From contig JAIXOE010000019.1 of assembly GCA_027486895.1 (NCBI GenBank), forward strand, positions 62,001-126,000: 64,000 nt of DNA, in the 5' to 3' direction. The stretch is from Sphingomonadales bacterium (GTDB lineage Bacteria > Pseudomonadota > Alphaproteobacteria > Sphingomonadales > Sphingomonadaceae). Every line of letters starts with the position of its first letter. Positions within the stretch are counted from its first letter, which is position 1. Positions 9,367 to 18,386 of this stretch are shown here, in pieces. The notes under the pieces were generated by a model. That model ran no database searches. It saw nothing but the letters and a program-made list of their open reading frames with translations, and was not told the origin of the DNA. The position numbers were made by a program, and so were the translations under genes.

Positions 9367-12102
9367 ATGGACACTCCCCTAGCCTTTCCTGCGCTCCATG
9401 CAAGCCATGCCGGAATATGGGTCGGGTCCATTAATGTCCAAGTGCAAACGGTTGGGAAAGGCGAAGCGGCTGGCCGTGCCGCCGAAACGCCCATGGTTAT
9501 GCTTAATGCTCCGTTGATTGCACAGCGTCTTGGCTATCCCGATCTATCCGGCCTCGATTTGCTGGAATTGTTTGCCTTTGTTTATCCGGCGCGCTTTGCG
9601 GTACCCACGCCAAAGGGACTGGCAAAGGCGTTGGCCCTTACTCCGCCAACGACAGATCAGGAAGTCCCGCAATTTCTGCTAGTGGCCGCACGCACTTTGC
9701 TTGCCGTTCTGGATGCGCCAGACTGGGCAGAACGCGAAGGTGCGTGGGACGCGGCACAAGCGTTGATGCGGCTGCGCTGGCCTTGGTCAAATCTGATTTT
9801 GTCGCGATTGAAAAAACCTGAAAAGCCCGAACGCTGGCTGTTCAGTCGCCTACCGGAGTGGGAGGAAGCACCACCACGCACGCCGCCACGTGTTGTTACC
9901 CTTGGCGCCGAGGCTGTGCAGCAACGGCTGGCTTCGCTTGTCGGCGGGTCTGCGGAAACACGGCAGGGGCAGCGTGATTTCGCTCAAGCCGCAGCCGAAA
10001 TTTTTGCGCCCCGCGCGCGCAAGGGCGAACCGAATATGCTGCTGGCCGAGGCAGGGACTGGAATTGGCAAGACGCTTGGATATCTTGCACCGGCAAGTCT
10101 TTGGGCGACCGCTGCGGATGGCACAGTATGGATTTCGACCTTCACCAAGGCCTTGCAACGACAATTGGTACGCGAAGCACAGCGCATTTATCCCGACTAT
10201 GAAACGTTCAAATCCAAGGTGGTTGTTCGCAAGGGACGCGAAAATTATCTGTGCCTGCTAAACCTCGAAGATGCTCTGCAAGGCGGATTTGCCGGACGTG
10301 CGGCGATCCTTGCGCATCTCGTGGCGCGATGGGCCGCTTATTCGAATGACGGCGACATGATTGGTGGCGATTTACCCGGCTGGTTGCCAACATTGTTTCG
10401 GCGCAACGGGTCAACTGCACTCACCGACCGGCGCGGCGAGTGTATTTACGCTGGCTGCCCGCATTACAAAAAATGCTTCATTGAACGCGCCGCCCGATCA
10501 TCGATTCAGGCCGAGATTGTGATCGCCAATCATGCGCTGATGATGGTCAATGCCGCGCGCGGTCGTGATGAACTGAACCGCCCAAGCCGTATCATCTTCG
10601 ACGAGGGCCATCATTTGTTCGATGCCGCAGATTCGATGTTTGCGGCGGCACTCACGGGGCAGGAAACGATCGAATTGCGCCGCTGGGTGATTGGCCCGGA
10701 GGGCAAGGCACGTGGCCGACGCCGCGGTTTGTCGGCGCGCCTCGCCGACGTCGCATCCTATGACGAAGAAGGAGGCCTTGCCATCGAGATGGCAAGAGTG
10801 GCCGCAGAAGCGCTGCCCGGCGATGGATGGTTGGCGCGTTTGGCAGAAGGCGCACCGTCGGGACCCATGGAACGGTTTTTGGCTGCCGTTCGGGCGATGG
10901 TGTTTGCCCGCGACGAAACCAACGCCACCGAAGGCGGCTATGGTCTGGAAACCGAACTTGCTGATCCCGACCCCGCCGTCATTGACGCGGCCTCCGATGC
11001 AGCTGTCGCGCTTGAGGCGCTGGCGCGTCCTCTGACGGTACTGGGGCAACGTCTTGAGGCGATGGTGTCCGATCCCCCTGATTGGCTTGACGGCAGCGCC
11101 AGAGCACGCGTTGAGGGCGCTATGGCGAGCTTGAGCTGGCGGATTGATACGGTACGCGCTTGGATTTCCATGTTGGCACGCGCTGTTGGTCCGGTGGACC
11201 CTGAATTTGTCGATTGGCTGGCGATTGACCGGTTCGAAGGTCGCGAAATGGATATGGGCATGCACCGGCGCTGGCTAGACCCAATGAAACCCGTTGCTGA
11301 TATCGTCCTGAAACCAAGCCATGGTGTTCTTGCCACATCGGCAACTTTGCGTAGCGGCGGCGACTGGAAAAACGCTGAGGCACGCACTGGCGCGCTGCAT
11401 CTGGATAAACCGGCTACGCATTTCTCGGCCATAAGCCCATTTGATTACACAGCGCAGGCGGAAGTCCTGATCGTGACCGATATCAAAAAAGGCGATGCTG
11501 CGGCGTTGGCAGGAGCCTATGCCGCCCTCATTACGGCATCGGGCGGCGGCGTCCTTGGCCTGTTTACCGCAATCCGGCGTTTGCGATCAACCTATGCGCG
11601 CATCGCTGACAGGCTAGCCCGTGATGGCCTGCCGCTGTACGCCCAGCATGTCGACCCGATTGATACAGGCACGCTGGTCGATATATTTCGCGATGATCCG
11701 CACGCCAGCCTGCTGGGCACCGATGCCTTGCGCGATGGAGTAGATGTCCCCGGACATTCGCTGCGCCTTGTCATCATGGAACAGATCCCGTGGCCGCGTC
11801 CGGACATATTACACCGCGCCCGCCGCCTCAAAAATGGCGGCATCGATTTTGATGATCGCATCATTCGCGCAAAAATGGCGCAGGCATTTGGACGCCTTAT
11901 CCGCAGCGCGGGCGACAAGGGACATTTTGTTATGCTCTCTTCTGCAGTACCCAGCCGACTGTTGTCGGCATTTCCACCGGGAACGCCTGTGCGCCGAGTA
12001 ACTTTGGCCGAAGCAGTCGCTTCTGTGAAAACAGGTCTTTCGCCAGATGATAAATTGCGGCAGGACACCAAAATTAGTCTCGATGAAAGCAACCCGATTT
12101 GA
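9367..12102 (+). CDS. DinG/XPD-like Fe-S ATP-dependent DNA helicase
   Basis: A 911-residue superfamily 2 helicase. Walker A EAGTGIGKT lies at about 227-235 and the Walker B box DEGHH at about 411-415. Four cysteines at about 296, 359, 364 and 370 sit where XPD/DinG proteins bind a 4Fe-4S cluster. Later motifs include ATSATLR and LGTDALRDGVD..G, with the LHRARR helicase motif VI region. Such enzymes unwind R-loops, forks or other repair intermediates. The first 200 residues are not recognised. The following gene begins within the stop codon (TTGA), so three genes 9367-13162 form one translationally linked run. Confidence 0.88.
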   Translation: MDTPLAFPALHASHAGIWVGSINVQVQTVGKGEAAGRAAETPMVMLNAPLIAQRLGYPDLSGLDLLELFAFVYPARFAVPTPKGLAKALALTPPTTDQEVPQFLLVAARTLLAVLDAPDWAEREGAWDAAQALMRLRWPWSNLILSRLKKPEKPERWLFSRLPEWEEAPPRTPPRVVTLGAEAVQQRLASLVGGSAETRQGQRDFAQAAAEIFAPRARKGEPNMLLAEAGTGIGKTLGYLAPASLWATAADGTVWISTFTKALQRQLVREAQRIYPDYETFKSKVVVRKGRENYLCLLNLEDALQGGFAGRAAILAHLVARWAAYSNDGDMIGGDLPGWLPTLFRRNGSTALTDRRGECIYAGCPHYKKCFIERAARSSIQAEIVIANHALMMVNAARGRDELNRPSRIIFDEGHHLFDAADSMFAAALTGQETIELRRWVIGPEGKARGRRRGLSARLADVASYDEEGGLAIEMARVAAEALPGDGWLARLAEGAPSGPMERFLAAVRAMVFARDETNATEGGYGLETELADPDPAVIDAASDAAVALEALARPLTVLGQRLEAMVSDPPDWLDGSARARVEGAMASLSWRIDTVRAWISMLARAVGPVDPEFVDWLAIDRFEGREMDMGMHRRWLDPMKPVADIVLKPSHGVLATSATLRSGGDWKNAEARTGALHLDKPATHFSAISPFDYTAQAEVLIVTDIKKGDAAALAGAYAALITASGGGVLGLFTAIRRLRSTYARIADRLARDGLPLYAQHVDPIDTGTLVDIFRDDPHASLLGTDALRDGVDVPGHSLRLVIMEQIPWPRPDILHRARRLKNGGIDFDDRIIRAKMAQAFGRLIRSAGDKGHFVMLSSAVPSRLLSAFPPGTPVRRVTLAEAVASVKTGLSPDDKLRQDTKISLDESNPI

Positions 12103-12644
12103 CGTTCACGCTTACATTATTTCGCCATGCAAAATCGAGCTGGGATGACTCAGTTCCGCGGGACTTTGACCGGCCGTTGAACAAGCGCGGCGAGAAGGCT
12201 GCGATCACCATGGGAACATGGGTAAAGCGCAACGGCCTCGTTTTCGACCATGTCGTTGCCAGCCCTGCTGTGCGGGTGATTGAGACTATTGACCAGTTTG
12301 TGAAGGGCACCGGCGGTCGTATGGACCCGCATTGGGACCGCCGCATTTACCTGGCATCATCCGCAACGTTGATGGATGTGTTGCGCGATCAGTCCGATGA
12401 ACATAAAAACCTGCTTATGGTCGGGCACAATCCCGGCATGGAAGATCTCGTTTTCGATCTTTGCCCCGATGACGGCAAATCGCCATTGCGTGATCTGGTT
12501 TGGGAAAAATATCCCACCGCAGCCATCGCTCGCGTGGAATTGAGCATCGAACATTGGGCAGACGTGGAACGTTTGTGCGGGCAACTGACACATTTCACCC
12601 GACCACGCGATCTCGATCCCGACCTTGGTCCCGAAGACGAATGA
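12099..12644 (+). CDS. sixA: SixA-like histidine phosphatase
   Basis: A 181-residue phosphohistidine phosphatase-like protein of the histidine phosphatase superfamily. The catalytic RHAKSSWDD begins at residue 9 (His10), a second conserved region VVASPAVR follows at about 51-58, and the second catalytic His is in LMVGHNPGME. In E. coli SixA removes phosphate from the PTS-Ntr phosphocarrier NPr; a PtsP enzyme is encoded at 31907. The start is an unusual TTG overlapping the helicase stop (TTGA); no later start would keep the RHAK motif. Confidence 0.85.
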   Translation: MTFTLTLFRHAKSSWDDSVPRDFDRPLNKRGEKAAITMGTWVKRNGLVFDHVVASPAVRVIETIDQFVKGTGGRMDPHWDRRIYLASSATLMDVLRDQSDEHKNLLMVGHNPGMEDLVFDLCPDDGKSPLRDLVWEKYPTAAIARVELSIEHWADVERLCGQLTHFTRPRDLDPDLGPEDE

Positions 12645-13162
12645 CACCGATAATCTGGCGTAAAGCAGACGCGAGTGACGCAGATGCGCTGGCGCTTCTT
12701 GGAGCAGCCACCTTTCTTGCGACCTTTGCCTTTGACCATCCCGGCCAACCGCTCATCGAACATTTGCGTACCGAACACAGCCCGGAATATTATGCCGATG
12801 CGTTGGCGCAACCCGCTGTCGATATCGTGATCGGTGAAACGCCACTCGGGGCACCTGTGGGCTACGCCATGATTACCCCGCCGTCGCACGCGGACCTGCA
12901 ACAGGACGGCGATATTGAGTTAAAGCGCATTTATTTGCTTGGGCCGTGGCAGGGTGGCGGGAACGGCAGGAAATTGCTGGAGCAAGCTTTTACGATCGCG
13001 GCCGAGCGCGGCGCAAAACGCATGCTGTTAGCGGTGTACGAAAACAATGATCGCGCGGTCGCTTTTTACGAGCGCGCCGGTTTTGCGCCCATTGGAGAGA
13101 CCGTTTTCATGGTCGGGGCCGTTGCGTTTCGCGATATGGTTTACGCACGGATGCTGGACTAA
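12641..13162 (+). CDS. GNAT family N-acetyltransferase
   Basis: A 173-residue acetyltransferase. The acetyl-CoA binding segment is ELKRIYLLGPWQGGGNGRKL (about residues 92-111), with the expected R/Q-x-x-G-x-G/A pattern represented by WQGGGNG, followed by ENNDRAVAFYERAGF typical of motif B. The substrate is not known. The start ATG overlaps the SixA stop (ATGA). The convergent merR gene ends two bases after this stop. Confidence 0.82.
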   Translation: MTPIIWRKADASDADALALLGAATFLATFAFDHPGQPLIEHLRTEHSPEYYADALAQPAVDIVIGETPLGAPVGYAMITPPSHADLQQDGDIELKRIYLLGPWQGGGNGRKLLEQAFTIAAERGAKRMLLAVYENNDRAVAFYERAGFAPIGETVFMVGAVAFRDMVYARMLD

Positions 13163-13164
13163 GC

Positions 13165-13524
13165 TTAGGCGGCAGCAAGTGCGGATGCGAGCCTATCGCG
13201 GATGGCCCGAAGCGCGGAAACATCAACCTGTGTAACAGACGGAGCGGGGGCTATTGAAGCAATTGGCGCCGAAGCAGGAACGTCACCTGTTTCCAAAAAC
13301 CGCCTGGCACCCTTAACCGTATATCCCTCACTGTAGAGCAGCCGATGGATATTGTGCAGCAACGCTACGTCATCCGGGCGATATAGCCGGCGTCCACCAG
13401 CACGCGTCAATGGCTTAAGCATCGGGAATTGCTCTTCCCAATAACGCAAAATATGCGTGCGTACGCCCAAAATCTCAGCCATCTCGCCAATTGTTCGAAA
13501 TGCGTCCGCCGATTTTTGAACCAT
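13165..13524 (-). CDS. MerR-family transcriptional regulator
   Basis: A 119-residue protein with a MerR winged helix-turn-helix: [20 protein letters not shown] is followed by [10 protein letters not shown] and the RRLYRPDDV wing. The C-terminal half is short and Ala/Pro-rich without metal-binding cysteines, so it is not a classical metal sensor. It lies six bases after ihfA in a conserved sphingomonad/alphaproteobacterial order (rpmF-plsX-fabH-ihfA-merR), where its role is not established. Confidence 0.9.
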   Translation of the reverse strand: MVQKSADAFRTIGEMAEILGVRTHILRYWEEQFPMLKPLTRAGGRRLYRPDDVALLHNIHRLLYSEGYTVKGARRFLETGDVPASAPIASIAPAPSVTQVDVSALRAIRDRLASALAAA

Positions 13525-13530
13525 GATGGG

Positions 13531-13821
13531 CTATTTGACCTTTTGACGCATGCCTTGGCTGGCCCGAAATGTAAGGACCCGACGCGGCGTTATGGGCACT
13601 TCAACTCCCGTTTTGGGGTTACGCCCTACACGCTGGCCTTTGTCACGCAAAACAAACGTTCCAAAACCGGATATTTTTACATTTTCACCATCAAGTAAAG
13701 CTGTCGTCATATGATCAAGTATGGATTCAATCATTGCCGCTGCGTCAGCGCGCGACAAACCAATTTGGCGATTGAGAATTTCCGCCAGATCGGCGCGAGT
13801 TAAAGTTCCTGCGTCTGCCAT
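13531..13821 (-). CDS. ihfA: Integration host factor subunit alpha
   Basis: A 96-residue HU/IHF DNA-bending protein. [19 protein letters not shown] at the N-terminus and the beta-arm region [12 protein letters not shown] with the intercalating Pro69 are diagnostic for IHF-alpha rather than HU. It would pair with IhfB encoded elsewhere. It is followed at six bases by merR and preceded by fabH (87-base gap). Confidence 0.95.
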   Translation of the reverse strand: MADAGTLTRADLAEILNRQIGLSRADAAAMIESILDHMTTALLDGENVKISGFGTFVLRDKGQRVGRNPKTGVEVPITPRRVLTFRASQGMRQKVK

Positions 13822-13908
13822 TTACCGTCTCCGGATGTGCGACCACCCCTAATAGCAACAACATACAGTAGAATTCAGAATTGTAAAACGGCGATCGTGG
13901 ATAATCGC

Positions 13909-14877
13909 CTATATTCGAATGACTGATGCGCCCCATGTAAAACCGCCACCCATTGCCTCGATGACAATGACGTCGCCAGCCTTTATCCGACCGTCACGCA
14001 CCGCAACATCAAGAGCGAGGGGAACAGAAGCGGCCGAGGTATTGGCATGCTGGTCGACCGTTAGCACAACCTTGTTAGGGTCAAGCCCAAGCTTCTTGGC
14101 TGTCGCTTCAATGATGCGGGCATTCGCCTGATGCGGCACGACCCAATCGACATCCGCAGCGGTGAGTTCAGCTTCCGCGAGCACTTCATGAAGCACGCTG
14201 GTCAGGTTTGTTACCGCGTGCCGAAACACTTCGCGGCCTTTCATGCGTAATTTGCCGACCGTACCCGTCGTCGATGGACCGCCATCGACATATAATAATT
14301 CATTGTGTTGGCCGTCGGCATGCAGCTTGGTGGCCAAGGCACCCCGGGTGCCAACTTCGCCCGACAGCACGACTGCGCCCGCACCATCCCCGAAAAGAAC
14401 GCATGTTGTGCGATCTTCCCAGTCCAAGATGCGGCTGAATGTTTCTGCACCAATCACTAGGGCATTGCGCGCCGACCCTGCGCGGATCATGCTTTCCGCT
14501 ACAGAAAATGCGTAAAGGAATCCCGAACATACCGCAGCAACATCAAAAGCGACGCCGCCATTACAGCCGAGCGCGTGCTGAACGATGGTTGCCGAGGCAG
14601 GGAATGTTTGGTCCGGCGTGGCTGTCGCCAAGATAATCAGATCAATGTCTGCAGCGGCCATATTAGCTGCTTGAAGCGCGTTACGCGACGCCTCTATCGC
14701 TAGGCTGGATGTTGTTTCATCGGGCTCAGCAATGTGGCGGAATTTGATACCAGTGCGCTCGGTAATCCATTCGTCCGTGGTGTCGACTTTAGCGGCAAGT
14801 TCGGCGTTCGATACGCGATTGCGCGGAAGCGCTGACCCTGTGCCTTTGATAACGGCATGAAGGGCCGCAACTGTCAT
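13909..14877 (-). CDS. fabH: Beta-ketoacyl-ACP synthase III
   Basis: A 322-residue condensing enzyme that starts fatty acid synthesis by joining acetyl-CoA with malonyl-ACP. The catalytic triad is visible: Cys117 in AAVCSGF, His249 in VPHQANARI and Asn279 in QHANTSAAS. Length is normal. The start ATG overlaps the plsX stop (ATGA), the usual plsX-fabH coupling. Confidence 0.97.
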   Translation of the reverse strand: MTVAALHAVIKGTGSALPRNRVSNAELAAKVDTTDEWITERTGIKFRHIAEPDETTSSLAIEASRNALQAANMAAADIDLIILATATPDQTFPASATIVQHALGCNGGVAFDVAAVCSGFLYAFSVAESMIRAGSARNALVIGAETFSRILDWEDRTTCVLFGDGAGAVVLSGEVGTRGALATKLHADGQHNELLYVDGGPSTTGTVGKLRMKGREVFRHAVTNLTSVLHEVLAEAELTAADVDWVVPHQANARIIEATAKKLGLDPNKVVLTVDQHANTSAASVPLALDVAVRDGRIKAGDVIVIEAMGGGFTWGASVIRI

Positions 14878-15899
14878 TCTGCTTGTACCCGCGCCAGATC
14901 TTGCGTGATGCGCGCCGTAATATCTTCTTCCACCAGCCGAGCCGCAACTTCCACGGCATTGGCCACCCCCTTAACGGTCGCACTTCCGTGGCTTTTTACC
15001 ACGACACCATTCAGCCCCATGAAAACCGCGCCGTTGTGGTTGTTGGGATCAAGGTGATGGCGCAGCAACTCTGTCGCGGGGCGCGAAACCAGAAAGCCGA
15101 ATTTGGACCGCACGGAGCTTGTGAAGGCACGACGAAGGAGATCCGTTACGAACCGGGCAGTGCCCTCAATGGACTTAAGCGCGATATTTCCAGTAAAACC
15201 ATCGCACACCACAACATCGCATTCGCCGCGATTGATTTTGTCCGCCTCGACAAATCCCTGAAAGTCCATGTGGAGGCCTGTCGCATTGCGTAAATGCAGG
15301 GCAGCATCGCGCAACTGCTCGGTGCCCTTCATTTCTTCAGTGCCGATGTTCAAAAGACGAACCCGCGGGCGGTCAAAACCAAAGATGATGCGCGAATAGG
15401 CGGCACCCATAATGGCGAACTGTACCAGATTTTTCGCTTCACACTCGGTATTTGCGCCGAGATCGAGCATCACTACGTCAGTGTCTTCAAGCGTCGGTAA
15501 TAGCGCAGAGAGCGCCGGCCGGTCGATACCGGGCATTGTGCGTAAGGCCAGTTTCGCAGTCGCCATCAAGGCGCCGGTGTTGCCCGCGCTGACAGCAGCG
15601 CTGGCTTGCCCGGTTTTTACGGCATTTATCGCCATGCCCATCGAGCTGGTCTTGGCCTTGCGCAAGGCTGCACTGACCTTGTCGTCCGCCGTCACGACGT
15701 CGTCGGTATGGAGAATCTCGGAGGCAGCGCGCAGATTGGGGTGTTTATCAAGCGCCGCCTTGATGCGGGCTTCATCCCCAACCAACAGAAAGTTGAAACT
15801 TTCGTGCCGGTGCCGCGCCAACGCCGCACCTGCAATCATAACAGGTACGCCCTCGTCACCGCCCATCGCGTCTATGGCGATACGCGGTTTCATGGACAC
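14874..15899 (-). CDS. plsX: Phosphate acyltransferase PlsX
   Basis: A 341-residue enzyme converting acyl-ACP to acyl-phosphate for phosphatidic acid synthesis. The N-terminus [12 protein letters not shown] and internal [10 protein letters not shown] are hallmarks. GTG 15899 is chosen because GAAGGAG lies eight bases upstream; ATG 15893 would be 14 bases away. It stands 23 bases behind rpmF and overlaps fabH. Confidence 0.96.
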   Translation of the reverse strand: MSMKPRIAIDAMGGDEGVPVMIAGAALARHRHESFNFLLVGDEARIKAALDKHPNLRAASEILHTDDVVTADDKVSAALRKAKTSSMGMAINAVKTGQASAAVSAGNTGALMATAKLALRTMPGIDRPALSALLPTLEDTDVVMLDLGANTECEAKNLVQFAIMGAAYSRIIFGFDRPRVRLLNIGTEEMKGTEQLRDAALHLRNATGLHMDFQGFVEADKINRGECDVVVCDGFTGNIALKSIEGTARFVTDLLRRAFTSSVRSKFGFLVSRPATELLRHHLDPNNHNGAVFMGLNGVVVKSHGSATVKGVANAVEVAARLVEEDITARITQDLARVQAE

Positions 15900-15922
15900 C
15901 TATTATTCTCCTTCAGGAAGGA

Positions 15923-16099
15923 TCAGGCGACTGCCACCACTTCGCGGCCATTGTAATGACCACAAGCATCACACAAGTGATGCGGGCGCTTCAGTTCACC
16001 GCAGTTTGCACATTCTTGATACGCTGCAACAGTGAGCGAATCATGGCTGCGACGCATGCCGCGCTTCGAAGGGGATGTTTTTCTTTTGGGGACAGCCAT
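15923..16099 (-). CDS. rpmF: 50S ribosomal protein L32
   Basis: A 58-residue protein read directly from the sequence: it begins [20 protein letters not shown] and contains a zinc ribbon CANC at 30-33 and CDAC at 43-46. This is the zinc-binding form of L32. It heads the rpmF-plsX-fabH-ihfA-merR run. Confidence 0.97.
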   Translation of the reverse strand: MAVPKRKTSPSKRGMRRSHDSLTVAAYQECANCGELKRPHHLCDACGHYNGREVVAVA

Positions 16100-16296
16100 C
16101 TCGGCACCTGTTCCATTTCAAAATCAATAAGTTCTAGGTCATGCTAGGCGAAAGAGGTGGTCGTGGCAAGCAATCGCCAGAATCAGCCTAAGTCAACCGC
16201 ACATGTCTGTGTGAGCGGCGCGCTATACTTCTTTTTCTGTGCTTTGCAACCCGTGAGATAGCAGATAAGCAGCCAAAACGAACAGGGAGAGTATAT

Positions 16297-16695
16297 ATGT
16301 TGAGTTTACCCGTAACCCTCACCATCGCCGCAGGCGCAGCTTTGGTGAACATTTGGCTCATGATACGCTGTGGCCAAGCACGGACCAAAGAAAGCGTCTC
16401 GATTGGTGATGGCGGCAACGAATTTGTTATCCGCCGCATGCGTGCCCATGCCAATTTTGTCGAGAGCGCTCCATTTATCTTGGTCCTGATTGCCGCGCTG
16501 GAGGCAACAGGCGGCACCAACAATTGGTTATGGGGTCTCGGCATCGTTTACATCTTGGGCCGGCTTGCGCATGGCTTGGGCATGGATGGCGGCACATTGG
16601 GTAAAGGGCGCATGGTCGGAACGCTGACCACCATGCTGACGCTGCTTGGGCTCGCAGGATGGGCCCTAACTCGCGTTTACGCAGCGGTGCTTTAA
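16297..16695 (+). CDS. MAPEG-family membrane protein
   Basis: A 132-residue four-helix membrane protein of the MAPEG family (microsomal glutathione S-transferase-like). Typical elements are RMRAHANFVESAPF at about 48-61 and LGRLAHGLGM at about 87-96. Bacterial members are of uncertain substrate. AGGGAGAG at about 16284-16291 supports ATG 16297. It converges on the metallo-beta-lactamase gene with a one-base gap. Confidence 0.9.
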   Translation: MLSLPVTLTIAAGAALVNIWLMIRCGQARTKESVSIGDGGNEFVIRRMRAHANFVESAPFILVLIAALEATGGTNNWLWGLGIVYILGRLAHGLGMDGGTLGKGRMVGTLTTMLTLLGLAGWALTRVYAAVL

Positions 16696-16696
16696 C

Positions 16697-17383
16697 TCAA
16701 CGCGCAGCCAGCACGTCATCAGCGACGAACGCATTATGTTGGCGCTCGTAACCGAACTGGCTGGTTGGTCCGTGACCGGGGATGAAGGTAACATCATCCC
16801 CCAACGGCCATAGCTTTGTCGTAATCGCATTGATGAGATCTGCGTGGTTCCCGCGTGGAAAATCGGTGCGACCGATCGAGCCTTGAAACAAAACGTCACC
16901 GACGATTGCAAGGCGGCTGGGCGCGTGATGAAAAATCACGTGCCCCGGCGTATGTCCGGGGCAATGAATAACATCGAGCGTTAGGTTGCCGACGGTCACT
17001 GTGTCACCGTCCACCAGCCAACGGTCTGGTTCGAAGGTCTGTGCTTCCATACCCCAGCGCGGCCCGTCATCGTCGAGCTGAGCAATCCAGAAGCGGTCAT
17101 CTTCATGCGGCCCCTCAATCGGCAGGCCCAATTCTTTTGCGAGCATTCCCGCCTGACCGCAGTGGTCGAGATGACCATGAGTCACCAGAAGCTTTTCAAG
17201 CTCAACCCCCGTCTGCGCCACGGCAGCTTTCAGCTTATCCAGATCACCGCCCGGGTCGACAAGCGCCCCTTTGTTGGTTTCGGTACACCAAAATAGCGTA
17301 CAATTTTGCTGAAGCGGCGTCACCGGAATGATCGCGGCTTTCAGTGGCGGGGTTTTGGTTGCGGCAGATGTGACGTTCGACAT
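16697..17383 (-). CDS. Metallo-beta-lactamase fold hydrolase (glyoxalase II-like)
   Basis: A 228-residue soluble hydrolase. The metal motif THGHLDHCG places His69, His71, Asp73 and His74; HCPGHTPGH supplies His144, and an Asp in VGDVLFQGS the bridging ligand. The pattern fits hydroxyacylglutathione hydrolase-like MBL proteins (YcbL type), which act on thioesters. The exact substrate is not known. Confidence 0.87.
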   Translation of the reverse strand: MSNVTSAATKTPPLKAAIIPVTPLQQNCTLFWCTETNKGALVDPGGDLDKLKAAVAQTGVELEKLLVTHGHLDHCGQAGMLAKELGLPIEGPHEDDRFWIAQLDDDGPRWGMEAQTFEPDRWLVDGDTVTVGNLTLDVIHCPGHTPGHVIFHHAPSRLAIVGDVLFQGSIGRTDFPRGNHADLINAITTKLWPLGDDVTFIPGHGPTSQFGYERQHNAFVADDVLAAR

Positions 17384-17423
17384 GCGACACTATGTGGCCG
17401 ACTCAGTGGAGCGAGGCAAGCCT

Positions 17424-18059
17424 TCAGAGCCGGCGCCCTGCCCAGACCACCCGGCCGACAACAGTTACAGTTGCGCCGTCAACATCTGGCCAGTCAGGAT
17501 AGTTCGGGTTGTCAGAAAGCACCGAAAGCCGACCGCGCGGGCCCTTCGCGAGACGTTTAACCATCAACACATCGTCAAGCCGGATAACATGTATGCCATC
17601 ACGCACCGCTTGGGCAGAGGCGCGGTTGTCGACCATGATATCATCGCCATGGCTGAGTGTGGGCGACATCGATTCACCATCAACGCGGATGAGAGAGAGC
17701 TTCGCCGGATCAAGCCCCATCCTCCGCAGCCACTTTTCATCAAAACCGATCTTGCCGGCAAGCGCTTCTCCATCATGGATAGCGCCCGCACCGGCAGAAG
17801 CGCCGACAGCCAATTTCGGAATGAGGCGAATCCCTGAAGTCACCTCAGCGGCTGACGATTTGCCAAGCAACGCCTCATCGACTCCAAAATATCGCGCCAA
17901 TATGCCCCGCTCGGTTTCGGGCAATTTTTTGGGTGTACCTCGCTTTATAAACTGCTGAATATACGCCGAATTTCGACCTACAAGCTTCGACAAGCCAGCG
18001 AAATCATCACCGCTTTCCAAAATGAGCCGCTCCAAAGCAGCTCTTGGCTCTTCCTCCAT
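17424..18059 (-). CDS. S24-family LexA/CI-like autocleaving repressor
   Basis: A 211-residue regulator with an N-terminal HTH (about residues 18-58, FAGLSKLVGRNSAYIQQFI) and a C-terminal S24 peptidase domain. The catalytic Ser is in VDGESMSP (Ser130) and the Lys in VLMVKRLAKG (Lys168); an Ala-Gly pair at 89-90 in VGASAGAG is a plausible LexA/CI-type self-cleavage site. ATG 18059 is favoured over ATG 18065 because GGAGGG at 18066-18071 abuts the latter but is six bases from the former. It is divergent from a Cro-sized HTH gene, with palindromes and an SOS box in between. No other phage genes are seen nearby. Confidence 0.88.
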   Translation of the reverse strand: MEEEPRAALERLILESGDDFAGLSKLVGRNSAYIQQFIKRGTPKKLPETERGILARYFGVDEALLGKSSAAEVTSGIRLIPKLAVGASAGAGAIHDGEALAGKIGFDEKWLRRMGLDPAKLSLIRVDGESMSPTLSHGDDIMVDNRASAQAVRDGIHVIRLDDVLMVKRLAKGPRGRLSVLSDNPNYPDWPDVDGATVTVVGRVVWAGRRL

Positions 18060-18086
18060 CGTCATCCCTCCGGTTCGGTTGGAAAT

Positions 18087-18117
18087 ATCCTAGACTTGTA
18101 GGATTTATCCTATCAAG
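18087..18117. promoter_or_regulatory. Overlapping palindromic operators between the S24 repressor and HTH genes
   Basis: ATCCTA-GACTTG-TAGGAT (18087-18104) is a perfect 6-bp inverted repeat with a 6-base spacer. It overlaps a second, longer imperfect palindrome, CTTGTAGGAT-TT-ATCCTATCAAG (18095-18117). The TAGGAT half-site thus occurs three times in alternating orientation. Location 28 bases from the repressor start suggests autoregulation; binding is inferred. Confidence 0.6.
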
Positions 18118-18120
18118 TTT

Positions 18121-18135
18121 GTTCTATATTTGTTC
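18121..18135. promoter_or_regulatory. SOS box (GTTC-N7-GTTC)
   Basis: GTTC TATATTT GTTC matches exactly the alphaproteobacterial LexA consensus GTTC-N7-GTTC. It is embedded in a perfect 9-bp direct repeat TTTGTTCTA at 18118-18126 and 18129-18137 (period 11, one helical turn). It lies 47 bases before the HTH gene start at 18183 and 61 bases from the S24 repressor start. Confidence 0.7.
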
Positions 18136-18182
18136 TAACTGATTCGGGCAAGCTAATCCGGGTCGATCTTGGAGGAGACGTT

Positions 18183-18386
18183 ATGCACATCAAGCGCCTG
18201 ATTGAACGGTTTCTGCGTGATGAGGGCCTACCTCCAACCAAGTTTGGACGCTTGGCAGCGCGTGATCCTCGACTCGTGCTCGACATCAGAATGGGGCGTG
18301 AAATCCGACCCGAAATGGAGGAAAAGCTGAGGGAATTTATGGGCAGCTACAGCGGGAAATCAGACGCGCAAACGAGTGAACGATGA
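18183..18386 (+). CDS. Small Cro-like HTH protein
   Basis: A 67-residue protein made of a single predicted helix-turn-helix: LPPTKFGRLAARDPRLVLDI with FGR-A-DP-L spacing as in XRE/Cro-like domains, then GREIRPEMEEKLREFM. GGAGGAG at about 18171-18177 gives a strong ribosome binding site for ATG 18183. It is divergent from the S24 repressor and shares its operator/SOS box region; its stop overlaps the next start (ATGA). Function as a DNA-binding antagonist is inferred from size, fold and position. Confidence 0.75.
   Translation: MHIKRLIERFLRDEGLPPTKFGRLAARDPRLVLDIRMGREIRPEMEEKLREFMGSYSGKSDAQTSER

Noticed and set aside
10498-11265. 255-codon frame antisense to the DinG-like helicase
   Set aside because: Covers helicase coding sequence; high Arg/His/Cys composition typical of shadow frames.
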